Below are positions 34,308 to 48,200 of a stretch of 64,000 nucleotides of DNA, piece by piece. How positions within the stretch are numbered: position 1 is the first letter of the stretch; the number at the start of each line of letters is the position of its first letter. The notes below the pieces were generated by a model. The model was not told the DNA's origin and did no database searches. It saw only the letters and a list, made by a program, of their open reading frames with translations. Location of the stretch: assembly GCA_006937955.1 (NCBI GenBank), contig SSNP01000257.1:1-64000 (forward strand). Reading direction: 5' to 3'. Made by a program: the position numbers and the translations under genes. This stretch comes from Pachypanchax playfairii (Eukaryota; Chordata; Actinopteri; Cyprinodontiformes; Aplocheilidae).

Positions 34308-35147
34308 AGGTGGTAAAGTGGATTTTACACCAAATGAAAAGCTCAATGGCTGTTTGTTGTTTTTTTGAGTAGTGCGCATGCGTTGTAGCCCGCCTCCATT
34401 CCTCTTCCTCCTCGTCCCACAACGGAAGAAACGCCTTCGTGAATTGCGTAGTTGTGTTTACTATTGACATTGCTGGAGTTTTTTGTGAAACAAGTACAAC
34501 TTTTTTTGTTCAAACATCTCGGAGTCATCAATGGTAAAAGGCTGTTCACTGTTACTCAGTACAAGTGTTGCTAGTACCGAAATGCTAGCTAGCGTGGATC
34601 ACTGAAGCCTGATGCTGAACACTGCAACTTTTCCCCAGTTCATGTCAGCTGCGTCTTTCTCCATGCTGATTCACAAGAGTTTCTGCTCATCTGTTTATTC
34701 AGAGTGATTTCTTCACGATGGGTGAGTAAATAACATAAAAAACAATTGAAGATAGCTTGTTTTAGTTACTCCTGCTTTTAATTTGAGATCGTTCATCTTG
34801 TCTTCAACTTTTTCTCTCACTTTTATTTGTTTTGACACCCCAAAACCCGCCCCCCCTCAACATAGTTAGCACACTCCATTGCGCTATGTATTTGTTGTGT
34901 TTATTTGCATCTCTATAGTCTGTTTAGATACACAATTATGATCGCATTTGTCAATCGTGGTATTTTAATTTGAAGATTTGCTATTATTTTTGACAGGATT
35001 GTCTCGTGTGTCTTGATGTTATGTCCTGCCAGAATTGACGCGGAACACTCCCGCAAAAAATAAACCAGACATCAAAATGATCACTTCACAGCGCTCCATG
35101 TACTGCGTGTGCCATGTTTATTTACTACAAAATCCTCTTTACCACCT
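34308..35147. mobile_element. TTAA-flanked DNA transposon remnant, element 1
   Basis: Inverted ends AGGTGGTAAAG(T)GGATTTT are flanked by TTAA on the left (34304-34307) and CTAA on the right. It begins AG and ends CT like the other TTAA elements in this window. No transposase is seen. The possible ATG|GTGAGT at 34718-34727 resembles a splice donor, but no downstream exon is supported. Confidence 0.6.
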
Positions 35148-35253
35148 CTAAGATACAAACTAAAAGGTACTGATCAAAACAGAGACTATATTAACAAGTA
35201 TAACTAAGAGGAAAAACTATGATGAAACAAGAACACTTAGGGTAAATTATTAA

Positions 35254-36104
35254 AGACCCACTCCGATCTTCTTCTGAGCTATTTTAAAGCGTCTTAGGCT
35301 ACGTTCAGACCGCAGGTCTTAATGCTCAATTTATATTTTTGTGAGATCCGCTCTTTTTGCAAGGTTGTTCATATTGCCAGGGAAATGCGACTTGAATGTG
35401 ACGTGCTGTCTGAACAAAATGCATCTTGAATGTGTCACGCATGCGCATTAAAAGTAACAGTCCCTCCCTGTATTTAGCTCGGAGACGTTTTATTTCTCTT
35501 TGGCACTGAATCCAGGTTTGTTTAAACCCACACTCTGCCACGTTTTCAAAAACGGCATGGTTCCGATAACTCCCCTCAAGTTTGGCCTGAACAGAGCTGT
35601 TTCCCCAAATATTAATTAGCTCAGACACCTCAGTTTCTGACTGTTCTCCTTGTCGTCCACCATTACTGCTTCTGCATCCTCAACGCAGAATAGTGACGTA
35701 TGTCAAGTATTGATGACGTACAGTTCGGATGGAAGCAATCTGGCGGTTCAGACTGAAGTTGCATGCCAAAAGATCAGATACGTATCGAATTTAGGAGCAC
35801 ATGCTGAAGTGGCCTGGGTCGCATTTGAAAAAATCGGATCCGTGTCGTTCAGACTGACAGAAAAAAATTTGATACCGGTCAGATAGGGGCAAAAAAATCG
35901 GATTTGGGTTACTTCAGCCTGCAGTCTGAACGTAGCCTTAATGGTCTTTAAATTATGATTATGGCGTTTTAATCCAAAATCACAAAACCTGTGCAGAAAT
36001 ACTCAGGAATGCAATGTTGAGCTTTATTTTCAAGATATGTCCTCTAGCATCATAAAAAATGCCACAAGAACATGTTAAACAAGGATTTTCATCGGAGTGG
36101 GTCT
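35254..36104. mobile_element. TTAA-flanked MITE, element 2, carrying a nested Harbinger MITE
   Basis: Inverted ends AGACCCACTCCGAT are flanked by TTAA at 35250-35253 and 36105-36108. The element is only about 200 bp once the nested insertion at 35297-35937 is removed. Confidence 0.75.
35297..35937 (-). mobile_element. Nested PIF/Harbinger derivative with Myb-like ORF fragment
   Basis: Inverted ends GGCTACGTTCAGACCGCAGG are flanked by TTA at 35294-35296 and 35938-35940. The minus-strand frame 35326-35628 (SELINIWGNSSVQAKLEGSY, then FKQTWIQCQREIKRLRAKYR) is a Myb/SANT-like domain, the partner protein of PIF/Harbinger transposases. The transposase is absent. Confidence 0.8.
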
Positions 36105-36244
36105 TTAAACTGTAAACAGATGTAATAAAATGTAGAGATGTTTTGAATAAACTAAAAAACAGATATGGCCTAGATATATGACAATTGAATTATATGCAGG
36201 ATGTTATTGCAGCTGTCATGTATAACAGCAATGAGACTGTAGCT

Positions 36245-39200
36245 TTACAGCTTGTCAGCGAAGTCATCTCCAAAATCAATCATCAGTCTCAGTGCACTCA
36301 GGATCAATGTTTCAACATCTGGATCTCTTTGGATTTCATTACTGTAGTTCTTCACAGGGAGAATGCAGTTCATTGGAATCCCCAGACTTGAACTTAGGTC
36401 ACCCATCTATAGTTCAGAGAAACAAGATTTTACTATGAGGCTAAAACTGATCTTAACTGTTGTTTTTACTATATTCTATTAATTTTCTATTAAACTCACT
36501 TTTTTCTTTACATATTTACTCTTGTAGACATTCCTCAGGTTTTTTTCAGTTTCACCACAAGCAGCATCAACTTTAGTGAGAATAGCCATTTGAGGAATAC
36601 CTGCAGACACAGAAATGTACTTTTGTGTGCAAATTTACATTGGTCTTTTAGATGAAGTATTAATCTCGTTTAAATCATTTTAAATTTTAAATCAGCTGTC
36701 TAAATGGTGACTAAAGGGCACAACTATGAATGCATGTCAGAAAAGAACATGGAATGGGTGGTTAGTTCACATTGATTTCATGAAAACCAATGATTAGTTA
36801 AAAAAACATGCCATCCATCTTCATCAGTTTATCCAATATTGGGTCACAGGTTTTGATAGAGAATGGAAAACATATAATTATACACATTCATGCCTGACAC
36901 CAACTTTGAAGAAATCTCCTGCATGACCTGTGTGCAAGGAGTCACACAGGCCCTGTTATCTGACCCGCAACTGTTATCTGACTTACACATTCTCCCTCAG
37001 AACACTTTGTTTTTCTTAATCCAAGGTAATTGCGAGGTGCCAGCCATGACTGGCTCCACTGATTTGGGAGTGATGATTCATGTTATCTGTTATTGCTGTT
37101 TCTAAGTGAATAAAGACACTGAGCTGAAGAGGGACCGTCAGAGTTGTCAGAGCTGTCTCGCAGAGATGATGACCCTCTCCTCGGCTGAGTTTTGAACCAA
37201 ACTTCTTGAGTGATCGTATTTCTTATATTTATAATAATGAAAGGTTTTAATAGAATAAGGAAAAAACCAAACAGGTTTCTATGGATATATAATCCATCCA
37301 GCAAATTCTGGGTCTGTTCAGAGGTCTCCTCCTAGTGGGACATGCCCAGTAAAGCTTCATAGGGAGTATTCCTAACTAGATGCCTAAACCACCTCAGCTG
37401 ACTCCTTTAAGTGCAGAGGAGGATCGGTTTTACTTCAAGCTCCCGCTGGATGATGGAGCTCCTCACCTTATCTCTAAGGCCACCCTACAGAGAAAACTCA
37501 TTTCAGCCGTTTGTATCCGGGATCTCATTCTTTTGGTCAGGATTCAGATCTCCTAACTGTAGGTGAGGGTCAGAATATAGACAGACCAGTAAACAGAGCC
37601 TTCTGACACAGCTCTTTCTTCACTACAAGAGACTGAAACAGCGACCTGAGGACGGTGCCCCAATCTGTTGATCCATCTCCTGCTCCATCCTGCCATCACT
37701 CTTGAACAAGACACCTAGATACTTAAACTCCTCTCCTTGAAGCAAAGACTCACTGCCAACCTGAAGGGAGCATTCCACCCTTTTCAGTTGCAAACCATGG
37801 CCTCAGATTTTCAGGAGCTGACTTTCAGCCCAGCTGCTTCTAATTCCAAAGAGCCGCATCCACAATGGAGTCCCTGACATGGACCACTTGTATTCCATGT
37901 CCTCAACCTCCCATGAAATGCCAGAAAAACTCTCCTGGAGGTGTGAGTTAAAGGCTTCCCAGACAGGGGCATCTGCCAAATATTCACAGTTCACACTCAC
38001 CACTCACTTAGGTTTTCCATGTCTGTTCAGCATCCTCCCCTGGTGATCAGTTTACAGCTCTGTCCCTCTCTTTAACTGAGTGTCTAACACACAGGGTCTT
38101 AGGTCTGATGATGCAATTATAAAATCAATCATTGACTTTCAGCCCAAAGTGGTCTGGTACCAGGTACAGTTATGGACCACTCTATCTTCTAACATGGTAT
38201 TTATTATGGACAAACCATGCCTATCACAGAAATCCAGTGACAAAACCCCACAAAGATTCAGATCAAGAAGGCTGTAAAAAATATCTTTTATAACGTGTTC
38301 TCACCTAGTTCGCTGGCTACTTCTCTGATGTGCTTCATTTTCTGTAAAACTGAGGATGTCATTGCTGCTGCATTAGCAGAATAGAGACAAACAAGAATGT
38401 GGACTTTGTCATTTGGAGATGGCGAATAGTTGTAGCCAGGATGTCCTTCAGACAACGGTGACACAGGATTAAACTGAAAAATTAAAATAAATTGTCACAC
38501 ATCCATGCATCATAAGTGCTTGTGCATTTATTCTCCTGCAGACAGAATTGTTGAGAGATAAGACGATTTAATTAAAAGTAAAAGAAAAGAAAAAATCTCA
38601 TGAAGAAAATATCAACCACAAAGTCTAAGATTTAGTTCTTTTTTTTTAATTCCCGATTGGAATCTTTAATTGCCATAGTAGCAAATGGTCATACCAAAAG
38701 GAATACTAACCTTTTTAAATGGCTACAAAAAAAATTATTTCACAAAGACACAATGTTTAACTGCTGTACCTTGTGACCCTCCTTTATGTGTCCGTTCAAG
38801 GCCAGTTTTAGGTCTTCTGCAGAGACTCCTCTGTTCGTCCCGTCCTCTAGACCCATAATGTCGTTGAACACAAAGGGGTAATAGTTTCCTCTGCCTTCTT
38901 TCTGGATTTTATGGGTTTCATACTAAGCGACAGAATTTTGTACATTCAGTGTAGATGACGCATGCTGCGGTAATTAATAAAAACGTGAAAACTAAGCTGA
39001 TTTGTATAGGAGTGGCTACTAACATGACTTTTACTTTAATGATTTTATTTTTCGATTTGCTTTGCTTAATGTAAGTAAATAAGCTTCATTCCAGAATTAT
39101 CAATAACAGACTTTGTTTCAGATGAGTAAACAAAAAGTTTAGATTGACTGATACTTTTGACAGTCATTATTGTTCTCAGCTGTAAATTTAGCACATTCAG

Positions 39201-42200
39201 TTCGAGGCATTTGCTCATTTACCCATGTTTATGGGCATCTTTGAATTTAAAAGTCTGAAAGTCAAAAAACAGACAATATGCCTATATGAGTCAAAATCCT
39301 TTAAATATGCATTGACTTGAAAAACCATCAGTGTTTTAATACCTTTTTGGTGAAACTTGTTCCAGCTGTAGTGGCACTGACCAAAGCTGGTGTTGTCATT
39401 CTTCCTCGTAAGACAGTGCTGATAGAGTTAATGAAGCTGGACTTTCCAGCACCTATTGGTCCATAAAGCAGCACTCGGATGTGTTTGATTTCATCATTTT
39501 GAGGCTTAAAATCCTTTACATACTGCAGATCTACATCCCTTTTTCTGTAAAAAAAAAAAAGAAAAAGAAAAAAAGAAAAGTGTGTTGTGTATACACGCAC
39601 ACACATACAGTTTTTATTTTGAGATACAACACAAATGCTATGAGAAGGAGGAATCAGGATGCCAGGTCAGGGGGGAGGTTATACCAACTCCCCAACCAGA
39701 GATGGGGACAGACCCCCAATGAGTGAAACCATAGCACTGAGTAAGGAAGAGACTGACCTGAAAGATAAAATCATGGCAAGAATGAACACAAGATCCCCCC
39801 GCTATCAATTACAACGACTAAGTGAAGTACCCTCAGAAAGTCTTCTGGAAACAGCAGCATTGAGGGCAATCCCTACCACATCAGTCACTGAAACCAATGA
39901 ACTGATATACTCCACAGCAGCAGTGATCCTGGAGACCCTTGGCAATAAGAGCGACCACGAGAAACAATACCCACCATGGAAGAGACGGCTGGAAGCTAAC
40001 ATAAAGGCAGCTCGGAGAGAAGTAAGCCAGTTGACAGAGGCCCAGAGAGGTGCAATGAAATGACCAATACCGAAGAGGTACACCCAGATGTCCATACCTG
40101 AAGCACTCGAAACTGCCAAACAAAGACTCCAAGCCTTGGCCTATTGCCTAAAGAGATACACGAAAGACAATGAAGCCAGACGAATAAATAGGCTGTTTGC
40201 GACACAACCAGCAAAGGTGTACGCTCAGTGGCAGGGCAACAGCAGCAAAATAGACCCACCAAGGCTGGAAACTGAAAGATACTGGAAGAGCATATGGGAA
40301 AAGGAAGCAACACATAACAGCAGCGCTCAGTGGCTGGCCTCTCTGAGAGAGGAGCACAGTAGAGGATGACACGGGAGTGATTTTTCACTCCCGTCCCATC
40401 CCACTCCCACAGAAAAATTCCCGTCCTTTCCCAATCCCAGAGCGCCATGCTAAAAAAAAGTCCCGTCCCGTTCCATTCCCATAGAATCTGTCCCACTCCC
40501 GTCCCACTCCCAAACATTTTGTAAAGTAGAAAAAAAAAGTTTTCAATTTTACTTTTATTGAAAAATATTACAGAGACCATCAATATTGAAGTATCAACAA
40601 GTTACTTCTGGTTGAGTTCCTCATAAACATAGTATCTACAAATTGCTGTGAAGGAAAAGCAACGTGTCCACATTTTCAGGTCGGAGAGTCGTAGGCCTCT
40701 ATTCAATCACTCGCCCTGCTGTGCTGAAGCTCCTCTCAGACAGTGTGCTTGTTGCAGGAATGGCTAGGATTCTTCTGGCAACTGGCACAAGAATTTTTTT
40801 TGCTTCCTGCCAGTACTTCAGTAGAGTTTTCATGTCAGTCTTTATCTGTTCAGTCATGTAGTGCAACACCTTAGAAAGTGCTTCAGATAGTGGGCTTGTC
40901 CTGGCCTCCTCTTCCTCAATCTCCTCTTCAACCACACAATCAAAGAAGCTGTGCACCTCTCTCTGTAGTGGCTCTGGGTCTAAAAACAAAAAACCAAAAA
41001 AGTGAATAAATTATTAAGAATGTTTCACCTGTGTATATTTAGAAATCTAATGAAGAGTTCATCTGCAAAAACAGATAAGTGCCATTCAAAAAAGTAATTC
41101 TATGCTTGAAATTTTCTTTCTGTAGGAGTGGTTTTAATTTCCAGATCTACTTTAGTGCTCTAAAATGTCAGTCTTCTTGAACAAACTGATTCCACTTTGG
41201 CTTCACTGATGTCACACGTAAAGCACAGCAACAAAAATGAAATAGATTCCTGAAAAATTCAAAACAGATATCTCTGTCTGCAAATGAACTCTTCAAATGC
41301 ACTCTCTAAACTTATTGTTCTGAAGTCTCTGCATTACACTGTCTGACAGGTTCAATATTTTGTCTCAACTCTGTTCTTGCTGACGCTACTGCCAGGTGCT
41401 GAATGACTTCATCATACTCCTCACTGCTCAGGGTTCTTCTGAGGAACCCCCTCAAACTTGGTGAAAGAGCTGTTGCTAGCTGGTGATAGAAGTGGATTTT
41501 AAATTTCACTTCCACTGCCACAGCTAACTTTACTTTTAGCTAGAAAGTGGAAAAGTATGTTATTCCATGCAAACACCAACATCAACTGCTCTTGCCTAAA
41601 TCATTTTAAACACAATATCAGCAATATTATCATTACAAAATTACCTCTGAAACAACTCTAGTGTCATAATCCTGAAGCAACAAGCTTTTTTTAAGTGTTG
41701 CTATAGTTGGAAGCACAAGGTGGAGAGTAGGCATTTTATCAGCTGCAAGATGTCGTGTGGCTTCATCAAATGGCTCCAAAATCTTTATCAGGGCCTCAAG
41801 TAGCTCAACGTCAATATTGTTCACGTACCGTAGCTCATTTCTTTGTAAAAGGATCTCTTGCAACTTCCCTGAATGCAAAGCATCTTTTACAGACTGTAAC
41901 ATGGCCAACTTTGAATTCCAACATGTCTCTACTTCTTGTTTTAGTGATTTAGCAAGCTCCTTCTATAAACTAAAAAACAAACAAAGACAAATTATGTGTT
42001 AGATTCAACCTAAAGGTAGTAAAGTGTAATATTTACAAATTACAACTACTTTGTTTCAGTCATAATGTATATTATTCTACATTTACTCATGTGCATCAAT
42101 ATATTCATTAATTGTTCAATTCAAGAACGTTTGTCAGTTTTGTTTTTGAAATTTTCCTTCAAATACTATCCGTCACCCAATAGAGTTGTCTTGGCCCCTC

Positions 42201-45200
42201 ACAGTGACATTAGAATGTAGGATGTGAATGCAACCTATTGGGGGTGAAGTTTTTGAGGAGAAAAAAGTAAATTACCCTGCTCTTTTGAAGTGTGTGACGG
42301 ATGTTTTGATTTCTCCGAGCAGCTGGATAACTGGATGATCTTCCTCCATGAGGTCAAAGACTGATTTTAGGACAAGATTAATGTTGTGGCCAGCGCAGGA
42401 AAGACGGACATTGTCCTTAAATGCAGCTACAACGTTTGTGCCATTGTCCGTCACAAAGAATTTCTCTTTGTTTTGAAGTCCAAATTCCTATAAAAGACAA
42501 ACATTATTCAAAATATACTTAAAAAATTCAATTCATTTGAATGCTTGCCACTGTACTATATTACGAATGAAATACCTCTAACATGTCGTCCATTACGAGA
42601 AGCTTGGCCTTTGCATATTCATCTTGGAGGTGGCAGGACACGGTCCTGGCGGTGGATAAAACATCACATATGTCCAAGTTGCATCCATATTTGGCGCCTA
42701 TGCCAATAAGTTCCCGGGCAACATTGAGAAACCCTGGCCCTTCGACAAGTGCAAATGGCCTTAAGTCCTGACTGCACATACGTGCAATTTTTTGTGTCAT
42801 TATGTGTTTTACGTTGGACGGTATTTGTCATTTGACAAATGTTGTGAGCTTTGGTTGTGTGTCAGTTTTGTGACAGGTATGCCATTTTAGTCCACTCGTC
42901 CCCGAGTCGGTCCAATATTTTACCAGATGTCTGCAAGTTTTACAAACCGCGTATGGGGTCGCTGCTCCATTGTTGTTGACCAGGGAAAAGTTCTTTAAAA
43001 TGTGCGACTTCCCTGATAGCTCCGTTAGTGCAACTGAGGAATCATTTTTTCGCAGCTTTTCAGTTAGTTCACTTTTGTTCGCCTCTGTCTCTCTCGCGTT
43101 GTCGTTGTTCACCATCATCCAAAAAAGTTGAAGAGAAAGGAAAATGTTGCGTGCACATTAAAAATTCGTTACGTCAGAAGTAGAACTCACGCACAAGCTG
43201 GTCTCAGGTCCCAGCCAATCACAAGTGAAATGACAGGGGGAGAGCTGAGAGAGCAGCAGCAGAACAGTTAAATAAGATCATTGAAATACGTTGCCTGTCT
43301 GGCTTAAGCACTCCCGTAGACTCCCAATGTTTTTTTTCCCTCTCCCGTCCCAATCACGGCATTGATAGTAAAATTCACTTCCGTCCGGTGGGAATCCCGT
43401 GACCAACGGGAATCCCGTGACCAACGGGAATCCCGGAAAAATGTCATCCTCTAGAGCACAGCAGCTTCCCTGAGCAGAATCCAGTTACCATCACAGTGGC
43501 AGACATCCAAGAAAGAGCATCAGGTATGAAAAACTGGACAGCACCAGGCCCAGACATGATCCATGCCTACTGGCTAAAGAAACTCACATGGATCAATACA
43601 TGACCAAAGCACATAAGGGCATTGGTAGAGATACCAGAGGTGCTAAACACAGCTCCTGGTTGACAGAACAGTTGCCCAAGACTACCCGAAAGACCAACCT
43701 GTGCACTGCCTGGATTGACTACAAGAAAGCCTACGACTCAATGCCACACACATGGATCAATGAATGCTTGAAACTCTACAACATCAACAGGACTGTTAGA
43801 GCATTCATTGCCAAGTCAATGAGGTTGTGGAGAACCACCCTTGAGGCCAATGGTAAGCAACTTGCACAAGTATCAATCAAATGTGGAATATACCAAGGTG
43901 ATGCTCTGTCCCCACTGCTGTTCTGCATAGGTCTGAACCCCCTAAGCCAGACCAACAAGACCGGCTATGGATACCACCTCAAGAACGGAGCTACAATCAA
44001 CCACCTCCTCTACATGGATGACATCAAACTATATGCTAAGAGCGAACGGAACATTGATTCCCTGATCCACACCAACAGGATCTACAGCAATGACATCAGG
44101 ATGTCATTCGAGCTAGAAAAATGTAGTAGGATGGTCACAAAGCGAGACAAGGTAGTCAACACTGAAGGGGTCTCACTCCCAGAGGGAACAATAGCAGACA
44201 TTGAGGACAGTTAGAAGTACCTGGGAATACCACAGGCAAATGGCAACCTCTAGCAGGCAACAATGGAAGCAACAACATCCAAATACCTACAACGAGTGAG
44301 GCAAGTCCTAAGAAGCCAGCTCAATGGAATGAACAAGTCCAAGGCAATAAACAGTTACGCCCTGCCAGTGATCAGATACCCTGCGGGAATAATAAGATGG
44401 CCAAAGGATGAGATACAGACCACAGATGTTAAGACACAAAAGCTCCTCACCATGCATGGCGGGTTCCATCCCAAATCCAGCACCCTGAGACTGTACGCAC
44501 ACCGTAAGGAAGGAGGCAGAGGACTAATGAGTGTGAGGATGAAACACCGAAGCTCCATAAATACATCCAGAACAAGGCCTCAACGGATGACGTACTCAGT
44601 GAATGCCTGAGACAATGGCAAGATGAGGAAGTGCTGGAGGAGGAACCATCATGGGAGGACAAGCCCCTACATGGGATGTACCACCGGAACATAACTGAAG
44701 TGGCTGACCTCAAGAAATCCTACCAATGGCTGGAGAGGGCTGGCCTACAGGACACCACAGAGGCACTCATCCTGGCAGCACAGGAGCAGGCTCTAAGCAC
44801 CAGAGCAATAGAGGCCCAGATCTACCACACCAGACCCAGACCCAAGGTGTAGGCTGTGCAAAGAGTCATCTGAGACAATCCAGCACATAACAGCAGGGTG
44901 TAAAATGCTGGCAGGGAAAACATACATGGAACGTCATAACCAAGTGGCTGGCATAGTATACAGAAACATCTGTGCGGAGTACAGGCTGGAAACCCCAAGG
45001 TCAAAGTGGGAAACACCTCCAAAGGTGGTGGAGAACGACCGAGCAAAGATCCTGTGGGACTTCCAGATCCAGACAGACAGGATGGTATTGGCAAACCAAC
45101 CGGACATTGTGGTGGTTGATAAAGAGCAGAGGAAAGCAGCTGTGGTGGATGTGGCGATACCAAATGATGGCAACATCAGGAAGAAGGAACATGAGAAACT

Positions 45201-48200
45201 TAAGAAATACCAAGGGCTCAGAGAGGAGCTAGAGAAGACTTGGAAGATGAAGGTGACAATAGTACCCGTGTTAATCGGAGCACTTGGGGCAGTCACCCTC
45301 AAACTGGAGGAATGTCTCCAGCAGATCCCTGGAAGAACCTCAGAAATCTCAGTCCAGAAAAGGGCAGTACTTGGAACCGCTAAAATACTGCGCAGGACCC
45401 TCAAGCTCTCCCAGGCCTTTGGTAGAGGATCCGAGCTTGGAACGGGAAAAAAAAAAAAAATAACACCGCCCAGTGGCGAGAGGGGATTTTTTTTTTTTAT
45501 AAACACACAAATAAAAGAGTATGATTTTAAAACTAAAACATGATTTTTGAAGGAAACGTATACATCTAAACAGAAGTTTAAGGGCTATACATAATAGACA
45601 ATCATTTTAAAAGGAACTCTTGGCCTTATTAGTTTGGCCTTAGAGAGTTTTAGTTTTTAATTTGCGATCTGACCTGCACTCTGCACTAGAAGGTAGTGGT
45701 AATGCTTCATTGAACAGTAATTCACCCCCTTCCAGATGCCATCCCCACCTATACTCCCCATTTTAAAAATTGCCTCAAAAGTAGGCGGTGCCTGGAGGAC
45801 CAGCGCACATGCGGGGGTTGGTGGGCTGGGCTGTGATTTACATGTTACAGGTGGTCAGATTGGGAACAGAGGAAAATAGAGGAAGCTTCTTCTGCGGATG
45901 AGTCGAGCGTCCCTCATCTATATCTTTTCAAGCAGATGGTTTGCCCTGCAGTGGCTTAGCGTTATAGAATGGGGCCCATTTCTTAGTGGTACATTGTTGT
46001 TATTAAGAGCTACATTTAGTTTAGCTCAAGTAATATTGTGTGACTCTGCCAACAGGTGAGGCTGTACGTGGCAGCTGTACATCATTGTCCACAACAGAAA
46101 ACGTGTATTGCAGAGAGGTGCCCATTAAGGTTAGCGGATTGCAAACGTAAGGGGCGTGAACCATGTAAACTAATCTTTCAAATCCAATGGCTCTGGGGTC
46201 ATGAGTTAGGTAAGAGCTGGTGATGACCTTACCCTCTGCCATGTCATTGGTTGCTTCAAATCCATTTTATAATTTTAACACGAGGAGGACGCGATTTGAA
46301 TAAAGGTGCACTAAAATGCCAAAACTTAAATGCAGACATGTAGACAACAATATTAGATACCAATTTATACAGTTTATTAGTAAAAAACGGGGATTTGGGG
46401 GACAGTTGCTCTTTAAAATGAATAGTAGGCTAACTGTTCATAAATGAGAAGAAGGGCAGCCTTTGTCTTAGCTTTACCATATTGGTATTTTCTTGTTAGA
46501 TAATTAAAGACATTGTCATTTCTTTGTTGTTGTTTTTTGTACTCTTGAGGTGGGATGTCAAAAATGTTGGTAAAGATGGATTTTTATTATGTTCCTGTTG
46601 TATTTTATTTTTTTCTCTAAATAATAGTGTAAAATTGCTTTGGCATTAAATTTGTTTCTATCCTAATCATTTCAACAGTGAGATACAGCAAGTAAAAATA
46701 AAAAATAAACTGGAGAATACATGAAATAAAATGAGAGCAACTGCTAAAATATAACAGGAATGTGCAAGAAAATGCATAATTACTCACCCCCATGTCGCTT
46801 CTCTCCATGGAGTGTGAAGAACTGAATGGAAATGTTTTTTTTTAAAGTAGACAAAATTAATTATGTAAAATTAGATTACATGAAAAATGTGAGTAAATTG
46901 GACCAACATATTATTTGATAAAGAAAAAAGATAATAATTTGTGTGTAAGCAAAAACTACATACAAATTAGAATTATTTAAAGTTAATAACTTGCAAGTAA
47001 ACTGAAATTACAGTTAAAAATGTCACTAATTACTAAACGAAAGCGTACAAGTGTGTTAATATGTTAAGATTTGTTTTTTGAGTAAAACAAGATAATTTTT
47101 TGTGACAGCATGACTAAAAAACAGTTTTACTTACGTGGGGAGCGTGGAGGAGCTGAACACAACAAAACACATGTACTTCAAGCAAATAAAATCAAAATAA
47201 CTCTGAACTTCACAAAGAAGTCATAATTCTTTCATTTATATACATTGGTTGTGTAAATAGTTTTGTTATACAAAACACAATCAAAAACACAATAAACAAC
47301 ACATCAGTATGGGAGAGTGTGGGTGAGTATAAATAAAATGTTATTACTTACGTCGGGAGGGTGAATTTGCTAAAAACATTAAAATAGATGTATTAAGAAA
47401 ACATTGGTGAAAATTCCACCAAACTTCACGTAGAAATCATGACATGATAAACAGAATTTATCACATAAAATATTTTATTTACATGGTTAAAATGACATAA
47501 TACCCACATTAGCATGGGAGGGTGTAGGTTAGTATAAATATAGAAAATAAAATGTTATTACTTACGTGGGGATGGTGAATTTGCTAAACACATTAAAACA
47601 GATGTCTTAAGAAAGCAATGGTGAAAATTACACTGTGAACTTCACATAAAAATCATGACATGATAAACAGAATTTATCATATGAAATGCTTTATTTACAT
47701 GGATACAATGACACAATAACCACATTAGCATGGGAGGGTGTAGGTGAGCATAAATATAGAAAATAAAATGATATTAGAGTTGTGGAGGGGCTACAAGCTG
47801 TTAAATGGAATCAATATTTGTGTTGAAAACATTTCTAAAAAATAGCAAATACATTTTACACGTAAACATTTTCAGAGCTTTAATATTTGAAATTTTTATT
47901 TGAGTTTCACAGCTGTCAGTGTTAATAGTGGGAATTATAGGTTGTATCAGTTTAATATGTAGAAGCATATTAAAGTGACAAATGATTATAACTTAGTTTC
48001 AGATTGCTTTAACTAGACTGGAGGTTACAGATTGTTTGTTCTCTCTAAAAGATTCTCACCTGGCACTCAGGAGTCTGATGAAGGCCAAAGGTCTGATAGT
48101 CTGTCTTATCAGCCTGACACATTCCAATGTAACAATGTTTTATATGACCGCTCTCATTTCAAACATTTCTACCTTTTTCTGCCCTCTTTCTTTTCTGTGT

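Noticed and set aside
34686..34735. First exon ending ATGG|GTGAGT near 34718
   Set aside because: It lies inside a TTAA-flanked element and no downstream exon can be joined to it.
36185..36391. Plus-strand frames at 36185-36391, 53267-53479 and 54873-55085 as genes
   Set aside because: They are complements of IFI44-like exons on the minus strand.
45000..45543. A 212-residue frame ending at 45543 as a host gene
   Set aside because: It is the CCHC knuckle and restriction-like endonuclease end of the R2/R4-like LINE and runs into its A-rich tail.
46788..46808. ATG in the 34-base exon as the IFI44-like start (MERSDMG in gene A, MEKPTLG in gene B)
   Set aside because: That reading frame does not continue into the P-loop exon. 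The other frame gives PWREATWG or PWRNPPWE and joins in frame both upstream and downstream.
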